Assembly (NCBI GenBank): GCA_021776925.1
Contig: JAJFFB010000016.1
Coordinates: 62,001 to 126,000, forward strand
DNA: 64,000 nucleotides
Source of the DNA: Planctomycetota bacterium
GTDB lineage: Bacteria; Planctomycetota; UBA1135
Reading direction: 5' to 3'
Position numbers and translations under genes: made by a program. Shown here piece after piece: positions 55,600-64,000 of this stretch. The notes under the pieces were generated by a model that searched no databases, was not told the DNA's origin, and saw only the letters and a program-made list of their open reading frames with translations. The stretch's first letter is position 1. Every line of letters starts with the position of its first letter.

Positions 55600-57495
55600 A
55601 TGCTGAACCTCGCCACCACTCGCGCAGCGTTGGGGCTGTTGCTGCTGTGCGCCGGCCCGGCGCAGGCGATGGGGCAGGAGCTCGGATTCAAGGCCGGGCG
55701 CGACTGGGATTTGGTCGGCGAAGTGGGCGCCAAGTACAAAGCCCCGGCCGGCTTGACCGCCAAGGTGCTGCGCGAGGACTATCTTCTGAGCGGGGGCACG
55801 CTGGTTCTGGGTTCGGCCGAGGACGCGGTGCTGCAGGTGTTGCGCAGCTATCAATCGCGCACCCTGTCCTCCAAGGCCAAGGACCGCAAATCCTACCTCG
55901 GCCGCTATCGCCTGACGGTGCTTGTGCTGCGCGATGACGACGCCCAATGGCCCGACAAAGAGGTGCGCCAGCAGCAGGTGCGCGGGCTCGCCACCGCCTT
56001 CCTGGAATGGAAGAAACCGCGCGGGGTGTTTTCAGAAAACAAGGCGCGGACTTCCAAGATTGGGCGCTACCAAGGTGTGCAGAGCGAGATCACCGGTTCG
56101 GTGACCGCCCGCGATGAGGATGGCTTGGAAATTGCGCTGCCCTACCGGGCGCACAGCTGGGCGGTGGACCTGCCGGGAAAAGACCTGCTGTTCCTGCTCG
56201 ACGGACCCGACACCGAGGCCTTCAAGCGCGCGGCGAAGGATGCCAAGTCGGTGTGGTCTTCGGTCAAGCTGCTGACCACCAGCGAGCTGGTCAAGCAGCT
56301 TGAGCAGGCAGGGCTGGCGGCGCGCAGCGGCAATTTTCCCGGCCTGGGTGCGGACTGGACCGCTGCCGAACGCACCTGGTCGGCTCCGCTGCGCGTGGTC
56401 GGTCCGTCCACCTGGCCAGCGCTCGAGAAGTTGCCGAAGAAGGTGCGGGCCGACCTGCTGCGGGCCGGGCAGTGGTTGCTGCGCAATCCGGTCGCAGCGG
56501 TGGCGGGCGAGGCTTCCGCGATCCAGCTCGGCGTCACCGCCTTGACCGGGCGCGCCCTGCTCGGATTGAACGACCCCGGACTCGGTCCCGAACGCCAAGC
56601 GGCGTTGGATCGCGTGGTCGCGTTCCTGCTTGAAGCGCAGGCTTCCGCGGCGGCCAGGTTCCCGGGCCTGATCGGCCAAGAGGATGGCAACGCCACCCTG
56701 TACGCGCATTCCATCGCAACCTTGTTTCTGTTGGACTGCTTCGGCAACCCGGGTTTTGTGGCTCGCCAGGAAGAGCTGCGCGCGCCGCTGCAGTCTGCTC
56801 TGGACTTGATTCTGGCGGCGCAAGGCAACAACGGCAGCTGGCGCTACACGCTGCGCGGCAGCGAGGTCAAGGGGCGCGACACATCGATCTCGGGGTGGGC
56901 GCTGCTGGCCTTGTTGCGCGCGCGCGAACTGGGTTTCACGTTGCCCGACCGGGCTTTGGCCGCGGGTCGCGACGGCCTGCTGGCTCTGGCCGGGGCCGAA
57001 TTCGGGCGCTTTGGTTACGGCGATGGCGGCGGCGGGGGTGCTGGCGGAGGCCCGGCCCGTACCGCGGCGATCTACGATCGTTTTCCCTCTCAGTTGTCCG
57101 AGTCATTGACCGGCATCGGACTTTACGCAACGCTTCTGGTTGATTCGCACCTGACTCCCGAGGGGCGCCCGAGCAACACCCAGTGGAAGGCGCTGCAACT
57201 TCTGATGCGCTTGCAGCCGCGGCTCGAGGCGGGGGCCTACGACCTGTACTACTGGCACTACGGCTCGTGCGCCTTGTCGCTGTTCGGCGGCAAGGAACTC
57301 AAAGTGTGGCGAGAGCAGCTGGTGTCCGTCTTGCAGGAGCGCCACCTGCGCAGCGCCGATGCCGCCGTAGAGGGATCCTACGCCGACAAGTCGGTGTGGT
57401 CCTCTGAGGGCGGGCCCGCCTACGCCACCTCGATGGCGGTGCTGGCGCTGCTCTCGGCGTATTCGGCGCGGCAGCAGGAGATTCTGGCAGACTGA
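55600..57495 (+). CDS. exported protein with terpenoid-cyclase/prenyltransferase-like alpha-toroid domain
   Basis: Signal peptide; C-terminal repeats such as AAQGNNGSWRYT and DTSISGWALLALL. Confidence 0.65.
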   Translation: MLNLATTRAALGLLLLCAGPAQAMGQELGFKAGRDWDLVGEVGAKYKAPAGLTAKVLREDYLLSGGTLVLGSAEDAVLQVLRSYQSRTLSSKAKDRKSYLGRYRLTVLVLRDDDAQWPDKEVRQQQVRGLATAFLEWKKPRGVFSENKARTSKIGRYQGVQSEITGSVTARDEDGLEIALPYRAHSWAVDLPGKDLLFLLDGPDTEAFKRAAKDAKSVWSSVKLLTTSELVKQLEQAGLAARSGNFPGLGADWTAAERTWSAPLRVVGPSTWPALEKLPKKVRADLLRAGQWLLRNPVAAVAGEASAIQLGVTALTGRALLGLNDPGLGPERQAALDRVVAFLLEAQASAAARFPGLIGQEDGNATLYAHSIATLFLLDCFGNPGFVARQEELRAPLQSALDLILAAQGNNGSWRYTLRGSEVKGRDTSISGWALLALLRARELGFTLPDRALAAGRDGLLALAGAEFGRFGYGDGGGGGAGGGPARTAAIYDRFPSQLSESLTGIGLYATLLVDSHLTPEGRPSNTQWKALQLLMRLQPRLEAGAYDLYYWHYGSCALSLFGGKELKVWREQLVSVLQERHLRSADAAVEGSYADKSVWSSEGGPAYATSMAVLALLSAYSARQQEILAD

Positions 57496-57503
57496 GGTCT
57501 GCC

Positions 57504-59024
57504 ATGATCGCGATCCTCCCATCCCTGTTCTTCGGCCTGGTCCTTTCGCTTTCGCAGCAGGCGGCCACCCCCTTCTATCGCATCCAGGTGGTCGACGCCG
57601 AAAGCGGCCGCGGGGTGCCGATGATCGAGTTGCGTCTGGTCGACAACAGCACCTATTACACCGACAGCCAGGGGGTGGTCGCCTTCTTCGAGCCCGGGCT
57701 GATGGACACCGAACTGTTTTTCCACGTGGCCGGGCACGGTTATGAACACGCGGCTGATTTTTTTGGCTACCGCGGCGCACGCCTGACTCCGACCGCCGGC
57801 GGCGCGGGCACCCTCGAGGTCGATCGCATCAACATCGCCGAGCGCATCTACCGCATCACCGGCGCGGGCATCTACCGTGATACGCGCCTGCTCGGCGAGC
57901 CGGCGCCGATCGCCAGGCCCTACATCAATGGTTTGGTCGCCGGCCAGGACTCAGCGTTGGCAATTCCGCACAATGGCAAACTGTACTGGTTCTGGGGCGA
58001 TACCAACCGCGTCTCTTATCCGTTGGGCAACTTCAAGGTTTCGGGTGCGACTTCCGATCTGCCTGGCAACGGTGGTCTTGACCCAGCGGTCGGCATCGAC
58101 CTGACCTATTGGGTCAACGCCGACGGTTTCAGCCGTGAGATGGCCCCGCTTGCCGGCAGCGGCGTGGTGTGGCTCGGTGGCCTGCAGACCGCGCCCGATG
58201 CCAACGGCAACCCGCGCATGTTCGCGCACTTCACCCGCCTGCTCGGCTTGGGTTCGCCGGTGGAGCAGGGAATGGTGCTGTGGAACGAGGCCACCGAAAC
58301 CTTTGAGAAGGTCTCGACCATCCCGCTGGACAATCCCTTGCATGGGTATGGCTCGGCGCCGTTCAAGCACATCGATCAGGGGACCGAGTACATCTACTTC
58401 TGCAACCCGTATCCGAGTCTGCGCGTGGCGGCGAAATTGGCGTTGATCGACCGCCCCGATCAGTACCAGGGTTATACGCCCTTGGTGGCCGGCACCCGAT
58501 TCGCCGGCAGCGCAACCCAATTGGACCGGGATGGCCAGGGCAAGCTGGTGTGGGCGTGGAAGGCGGATACGCCGCCGCTGACCCCGGCGCAGCAGCGCAC
58601 GCTGGTCAGCGCCGGCCTGATGAATCGCGGCGAGTCGCCCTTCCGCATCAAGGACTACGACACCGACAAGCAGATCGTCGAGCACTTCGGCACCGTCGCC
58701 TGGAACGCCTACCGCAACAAGTGGATCATGGTCTTCGGCCAGTCCTACGGCGGCACCTCCTTCCTCGGCGAGATCTACATCGCCGAATCAGCGCAGGTCG
58801 AAGGACCCTGGACGCGTGCGCGCAAGATCATCACCCACGACGACTACAGTTTCTACAATGTCGCCCAGCGCTCCTTCTTCGACCAGCAGGGCGGTCGCGT
58901 GATCTACATCGAAGGCACCTACACGCGCACCTTCTCGGGCGCCGAGGTGCCGACCCCGCGCTACAACTACAACCAGATCATGTACCGCCTGGACCTGGCC
59001 AACCCCCGCTTGTTCCTGCCCTGA
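57504..59024 (+). CDS. exported beta-propeller-like protein (GH43-like/DUF4185-like)
   Basis: Signal peptide; WFWGDTNRVSYPLGNF and IYIAESAQVEGPWTRARKI are propeller-like. Confidence 0.6.
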   Translation: MIAILPSLFFGLVLSLSQQAATPFYRIQVVDAESGRGVPMIELRLVDNSTYYTDSQGVVAFFEPGLMDTELFFHVAGHGYEHAADFFGYRGARLTPTAGGAGTLEVDRINIAERIYRITGAGIYRDTRLLGEPAPIARPYINGLVAGQDSALAIPHNGKLYWFWGDTNRVSYPLGNFKVSGATSDLPGNGGLDPAVGIDLTYWVNADGFSREMAPLAGSGVVWLGGLQTAPDANGNPRMFAHFTRLLGLGSPVEQGMVLWNEATETFEKVSTIPLDNPLHGYGSAPFKHIDQGTEYIYFCNPYPSLRVAAKLALIDRPDQYQGYTPLVAGTRFAGSATQLDRDGQGKLVWAWKADTPPLTPAQQRTLVSAGLMNRGESPFRIKDYDTDKQIVEHFGTVAWNAYRNKWIMVFGQSYGGTSFLGEIYIAESAQVEGPWTRARKIITHDDYSFYNVAQRSFFDQQGGRVIYIEGTYTRTFSGAEVPTPRYNYNQIMYRLDLANPRLFLP

Positions 59025-59108
59025 GTCGCTGCGCATCCTCTCGGCGTGGTTCGGGCGCATAGAGGCCGTCTACAAACATACCGCCCCACGACCTCCTAAG
59101 CTGAATGC

Positions 59109-62100
59109 ATGTTGGCCGCCACCTTCCTCGCGCTGATTTGTTCGCCGCAAACGGTTCCGTTGGAGGTCGGCAAGCCGGTCTCAGCCGCCCTTGGTTCCAC
59201 TGCCAGCCGGGTCCATACTCCGAATCTGGACGCCAATTTCACTCGGGCTCCGACACTGGGGGTGGCCTATTCGGTCGAAGTCGAAACCGCTGGCCTCTAC
59301 TCCATCGATTCACGATCCTACGATTTTGATACCTACCTGGTTTTGTCGGACGGCAGTGGCAAGGTCCTTGGCGAAGACGACGACGGCTGGATCCGAACGC
59401 ATTCCCGTCTGACCTTGGCGCTGGAGCCGGGCCGTTCCTACACCCTTTATGCGTGTGCACTGCACGGCGGACGTGGCTCTTTCGAGGTGGTCGTCAGGGC
59501 CGGAGCGGTGGATCCATTACCGGAGGAACAGCGCTGGCAGCTCGAAGCCGCCGATCTTCATGGCCGGATCCAGTACCTTGAGCAGCTTCCGCAGCATCGC
59601 TATCTGGACGAAGCGCAGACGCATCAGGATCTAGGGGCTCTTTACTACCGGCGCCAGATGGCGGATCAGGCCTTGGAGCAGTGGGACCGAGCCCTTGAGT
59701 TGTATCCCCAGGCCTCTGGCGGGCCGTTTTATTCCGAAGCGAACCTGAACCGCGCACTGTCTATGCTGTGGGAAGGAAAGGGAGATCTGGTTCGTGCCAT
59801 TGCCCACGCGCGCGCGCGATTGCAGATCACCGCGCAAGTGGTCGGCAAAGATGACTTCGATTTCGCCACCGCCGAGACCGAACTCGGTGCCTTGTTGAAG
59901 GCAGCGGGAGAGTACTCGGAAGCCGTGGAATTGTTCGAGAACGCGGTCACCGGGTATCAGGAGGCTCTAGGCGGCGATCACGAATACACCGTGATCGCCC
60001 TGAAAAACCTGCTTTCCCTGAACCAGGGCCTCGATCGCGCCGAGCAGGTCGTGGCGGTTCAACGACGCATCCTTGGCATCCAGGAACGGACCATGGGAGC
60101 GGATCATCCGCAACGGGCCCAACGCCTGAACTCGCTGGCCTTCTACCTGCATCAGCGCGGTGATCACCAGGCCGCACTTCCCTATTACCAGCAGGCCCTG
60201 GCAATTCGTGAACGTTCGCTCGGAGCGGAACACGCCGATACGGCGCTCAGTCTGAACAATCTTGCCTTCCTGCTGGAAGACCTTGGCCGTCCTGAAGAAG
60301 CGCTGCCGCATTATCTGCGCGGTCTGGCAATCCTGGACGCCGAAGGCCAGACTGACGTCAGCTTTCTGCGGGATCTGTCCACCAACCTCGGCAACCTGCT
60401 GATGTCGCTGGGCCGCATCATCGAGGCAGAATCGCACTTTCTGCGTGCCGTCGACCTGCTGGAATTGGAAGTCGGCGCGGATGATCCTCGCTTGTTGAAC
60501 GAGCTCAACCTGCTCGGTTCGTCGCTGGGCGATCTGGGCGCCTACGTGATCGCCGAAAACTTGATGCGGCGAGCCCTGGCGATCCGTCGCCGCACTTTGG
60601 AAACCGGCGACGTGCTCCTGGCGCCCGCGCTGAATAATCTGGCCATTGCCGCCACCGAGTTGGGAAAGTACCAGGAAGCCCGGGCCTGCTATGAAGAAGC
60701 CCTCCAGCTGAACATTCAGCACTATGGTCCCGAGCACCAGGAGGTCTCTGCGGTACTCGGCAATCTGGCCCAGCTCTATGAGCAACAAGGACTTTTGGAA
60801 ACCGCGCGGCCGCTGTCCGAGCGCGCCTTGGCGATCAGCATCAAGGCCTTCGGAGCGGCCCATCCGCAGACCGCCCGGGATCGCATCAACCTGGGCATTC
60901 TGCTGAAGGACCAGGGGCTGTACGGAGAAGCACAACCCTTGCTGGAGACCGCCCTGGCTGATCTTGAAGCGGCTCTCGATCCCCAGGATCCATTCCTGGC
61001 CACCGCGCTGAGCAATCTGGCCAATCTGTACGCTTCCATGACGCAATGGGACGCGGCCTATTCTTTGCTGAAACGAGCCTTGGATCTGCGCCAGGCAGTT
61101 TCCGGCCTGAGCCACCCGGAGACGGTCCGGACCAGGTGGAATCTGGTCTTCCTGTGCATCAAGACCAAGCGCTTCGGCGACGCCACAAAACTCCTCGAGG
61201 ACGACCAGGCTTTCAATCCAGAGGGTCCCTTACCCTGGAAGCTCCGCTCTTTGTTGTATTGGGAGCAAGGCGAAAAGGAAAGGTCGGTGGCTTCCTGGCA
61301 GCAAGCCGTGCTCCTCGAGGAGAAGCAGCACGGTCCTGAGCATCCGCAAGTGGCGCAGGCCAGGTATGAATGGGCGCGTGCCTTGCGTATGAGCGGGCGC
61401 TTCGAGGAAGCTGCCCCGGTCTTCGCCGGCAGCCTGGACGCGACCCTGAACTGGCTGGAAACGCAACTGCCGACCATGAGCGAGGCCGGGCGCTTGCGTT
61501 TGCTCGAGGTCAGCGCCGACCCGGGAGAGTATTTGCGCACCCTCGCGCGAGCGCCCTCGGCGAGCTCGGACCAGGCCTATGCGCGCTATCTGCGTTGGAA
61601 GGGCATGGCCACGCGTTTGCAGTCCGCCAGTCTCGAACTGGCTCCATTGATCTCGGATCCCGAGGTCCAGGAACTGCGCACCAACATTCAAAAGGTCGCG
61701 CGCCATCTTTCGCAGCAGGTCCTTCTGCCGCTGGATCAACAAAGCCCACAGCACTCTTTGCGCATCGCCAACCTGCGCCAGGAGCGACTCGGACTGGAGC
61801 GGGGATTGAACCGCCGCCTGGGGACAGCCCAGGCCCTTCACACCCCTGACCTTGCGCGCGTGCAGGCGGCCCTGCCTGCCGATTCCGTGCTGCTGGACTT
61901 CCACGTCGGGACCCACGTCCACGCCTGGGTCCTCGCCCGGAACGGCGAACCACGTCTGATCTCGCTGGGGGGGGCCAAAGAAATCCGCGCGGCGATGCAA
62001 TCCTTGTTGGAGTCGGCGGGGGTGCGCGGTGGCAAGCCCTTGAGCGAGGGAGCCGCAGATCCTGGTATGGAATTTCAGCGGCGCTTCTGGGAGCCCTTGA

Positions 62101-63083
62101 GCGAGGTGGTCGGCGATGCGGCAACGGTGTTCGTCAGCCCCGACGGCTTCCTCTGCGAGCTTCCTCTCGGTGTGGTGCCGGAAGAAGACGGTGGCTTTCT
62201 GCTGGAGAAACACCGATTCGTCTATCTATCCGATGCCACGCGTCTGATCCGCCCCCAACGGGCTGTGAAGATTGCGCAAGGACCTATGCTCGGCATCGGC
62301 GGGATCAATTATTTTCGCCGTGATGAGGCGCCGCCGCAGGCTGTGGCAGAAGATATTTCTACGCGTTCGCGCATCGGCAGCAATTGGATTTCGCTGCCGG
62401 CCACGAGGGTGGAATTGCAGACTCTGCGTGATCTGCACGATTTCGTTCTGGAATGGGACAGCCCGCTTGATGTGCTCGAAGGCCGGGCGGCCACCGAAGA
62501 GGCCGCGCGCGCGCGATTGCCCGGGCATCGTTACTTGCACATCGCCACCCACGGCTATTTCGAACCGGCAACCTTGCCCTCACTTCTTTTGGACGCCGAA
62601 CGGAAGCAGGCCGAAGCCCGGATCGGCGAACAAATCCATGCCACCGGCCTATTGCCCGGCCTGCTTTCCGGCCTGGTCTTCGCCGGAGTCAATGGTGCGC
62701 CCGATCCGACTCGCGACGACGGCTATCTCTCCGCGGAAGAAATCCAGCACCTCGATCTGTCGGCCTGCGACCTGGTCGTGCTTTCCGCCTGCGAGACCGC
62801 ACTCGGCAGCGCGCGTGCCGGCGAGGGCCTGATGTCCTTGCGCCGTTCCTTCGAGGTCGCCGGTGCCGATACCGTGATCAGTTCCTTGTGGAAGGTCGAT
62901 GACCAGGCCACCGCCGAACTGATGAAGGACTTCTACACCAACCTGTGGGAGACTGGTATGAATCGCGGCGAGGCTCTGCACCAGGCGAAACTGCGCCTGC
63001 TGCGGCGCAACCGCATCGAAAATGGCGGCGACGCCCGGCCCTCAACCTGGGGCGCCTTCGTGCTCAGCGGCGACTGGGAATAA
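59109..63083 (+). CDS. exported PPC-like/TPR/CHAT-domain protein (1324 aa)
   Basis: Signal-like N-term; beta-sandwich SYDFDTYLVL..GEDDDGW; many TPRs; CHAT motifs YLHIATHGYF and VVLSACETALG. Confidence 0.9.
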   Translation: MLAATFLALICSPQTVPLEVGKPVSAALGSTASRVHTPNLDANFTRAPTLGVAYSVEVETAGLYSIDSRSYDFDTYLVLSDGSGKVLGEDDDGWIRTHSRLTLALEPGRSYTLYACALHGGRGSFEVVVRAGAVDPLPEEQRWQLEAADLHGRIQYLEQLPQHRYLDEAQTHQDLGALYYRRQMADQALEQWDRALELYPQASGGPFYSEANLNRALSMLWEGKGDLVRAIAHARARLQITAQVVGKDDFDFATAETELGALLKAAGEYSEAVELFENAVTGYQEALGGDHEYTVIALKNLLSLNQGLDRAEQVVAVQRRILGIQERTMGADHPQRAQRLNSLAFYLHQRGDHQAALPYYQQALAIRERSLGAEHADTALSLNNLAFLLEDLGRPEEALPHYLRGLAILDAEGQTDVSFLRDLSTNLGNLLMSLGRIIEAESHFLRAVDLLELEVGADDPRLLNELNLLGSSLGDLGAYVIAENLMRRALAIRRRTLETGDVLLAPALNNLAIAATELGKYQEARACYEEALQLNIQHYGPEHQEVSAVLGNLAQLYEQQGLLETARPLSERALAISIKAFGAAHPQTARDRINLGILLKDQGLYGEAQPLLETALADLEAALDPQDPFLATALSNLANLYASMTQWDAAYSLLKRALDLRQAVSGLSHPETVRTRWNLVFLCIKTKRFGDATKLLEDDQAFNPEGPLPWKLRSLLYWEQGEKERSVASWQQAVLLEEKQHGPEHPQVAQARYEWARALRMSGRFEEAAPVFAGSLDATLNWLETQLPTMSEAGRLRLLEVSADPGEYLRTLARAPSASSDQAYARYLRWKGMATRLQSASLELAPLISDPEVQELRTNIQKVARHLSQQVLLPLDQQSPQHSLRIANLRQERLGLERGLNRRLGTAQALHTPDLARVQAALPADSVLLDFHVGTHVHAWVLARNGEPRLISLGGAKEIRAAMQSLLESAGVRGGKPLSEGAADPGMEFQRRFWEPLSEVVGDAATVFVSPDGFLCELPLGVVPEEDGGFLLEKHRFVYLSDATRLIRPQRAVKIAQGPMLGIGGINYFRRDEAPPQAVAEDISTRSRIGSNWISLPATRVELQTLRDLHDFVLEWDSPLDVLEGRAATEEAARARLPGHRYLHIATHGYFEPATLPSLLLDAERKQAEARIGEQIHATGLLPGLLSGLVFAGVNGAPDPTRDDGYLSAEEIQHLDLSACDLVVLSACETALGSARAGEGLMSLRRSFEVAGADTVISSLWKVDDQATAELMKDFYTNLWETGMNRGEALHQAKLRLLRRNRIENGGDARPSTWGAFVLSGDWE

Positions 63084-63101
63084 CCGGTATATTTGCCCAC
63101 T

Positions 63102-64000
63102 ATGTTCCATTTCTGGCTGGCTCTGACGCTCCTCATCCAAGAGCCCTCTGCACTCGAGGTTGGACGACCCTTGAGAGGACAGGTTTCTGATGCTTCGCCG
63201 GAGGTGAGTACGCCAACGATCGAAGCGAAATTCACCAAGGCGGAGACGGTCGGGGAGGCCTTCTCCCTTTCCGTGGTGGAATCACGTGCCTACCAGATCG
63301 ACCTGCGCTCGTACGAGTTTGACTCCTATCTGGTTCTTTTCGATGCTGAGGGGAATCTCCTTGGCGAAGATGACGACAGCTTGGTCGGGACCCATGCAAG
63401 GTTGGTTTTCAGCCTGGAGAAAGGAGAGTCCTACCGCTTGGTTGCCTGCGCCCTGCACGGTGCCCGAGGCGGTTTCACATTGACCGTGGTTCCAGGCAGG
63501 ACAGGGCCAAGGACCGCGGACGAACACCGACAGGATGAGCTCCAGGACCTTTATGGCCGCATTGAATTTTTAGAAAATGCCGGGGATGACAAGCTCCTCA
63601 GCCTGGCGCACACTGTTAGCAGACTTGGTTTCTTTTTCTACCAGAACGGAAACAATCCAGATGCACTGGTTCAGTTTCAGAGGGCATTGGCGATTCAAGA
63701 GACCGCTAGCGGACCGGAACATCCGAAAACGGCGGAGGTCCTGAACCTGGTCGCCTTTGTTTTGCAGGCCTTGGGCTCCTTTGAAGAAGCCAGGCCCCAC
63801 TACGAACGGGCTCTCCAAATCCGTGAACGCGTTCTTGGACCTGATCATGTGGATACTGCTACAAGCGTGAACAACCTCGGGTTTTTGTTCAATGCGCAGG
63901 GGAACCATCTGGCTGCACAGCCACTCTTTGCCCGCGCCCTGCGAATTCGCGAGCAGCTGCTGGGGCCTGATCATCCCGACACAGCAGCCAGTCTTGGGAA
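63102..64000 (+). CDS. second PPC-like/TPR protein, N-terminal part, probable CHAT paralog (runs off window)
   Basis: Not in the ORF track because no stop is reached; manual translation is open from ATG 63102; SYEFDSYLVLFDAEGNLLGEDDD and TPRs parallel the upstream gene. Confidence 0.85.
   Translation, partial: MFHFWLALTLLIQEPSALEVGRPLRGQVSDASPEVSTPTIEAKFTKAETVGEAFSLSVVESRAYQIDLRSYEFDSYLVLFDAEGNLLGEDDDSLVGTHARLVFSLEKGESYRLVACALHGARGGFTLTVVPGRTGPRTADEHRQDELQDLYGRIEFLENAGDDKLLSLAHTVSRLGFFFYQNGNNPDALVQFQRALAIQETASGPEHPKTAEVLNLVAFVLQALGSFEEARPHYERALQIRERVLGPDHVDTATSVNNLGFLFNAQGNHLAAQPLFARALRIREQLLGPDHPDTAASLG

Overview
GC-rich bacterial chromosome window with dense, mostly operonic coding. Planctomycetota-like origin is inferred from a PVC-type small basic protein (28246..28560), a division/cell-wall cluster without ftsQ/ftsA/ftsZ, and large TPR-secretins. 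From left to right: comM, comEC, coaD, ridA, a split oligopeptide ABC transporter, a HAD hydrolase; a long minus-strand block (about 27.5 to 11.4 kb) with uracil-DNA glycosylase, three GspL/M/C- or PilM/N/O-like genes, two paralogous TPR-secretins, two TPR proteins, ExbB, two ExbDs and a PLP decarboxylase; then queE (apparently CTG start), der, and a dcw-type cluster (mraZ-rsmH-ftsL-like-ftsI-murE-murF-mraY-ftsW-LysM-murG-murC-murB). After that come an RND efflux pair, a BlaI/M56-peptidase operon ending in a large repeat-rich, Cys/His/Asp-rich exported protein, thrS without a TGS domain, two exported proteins, and a tandem pair of exported PPC-like/TPR/CHAT proteins, the second cut by the window edge. 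The best candidates for undescribed systems are (1) the secretin + ExbBD + TPR + PilMNO-like envelope cluster with no visible ATPase, (2) the BlaI/M56/repeat-protein cassette and (3) the tandem secreted TPR-CHAT genes. Also notable: a recurrent CTAGAATC element 6-7 nt upstream of starts (predicted leaderless mRNAs), G8-G10 tracts inside essential genes, phased MraZ boxes, and duplicated gene 3' ends. No rRNA, tRNA or CRISPR array was recognised by eye. All family calls are from motif recognition, with no database search.
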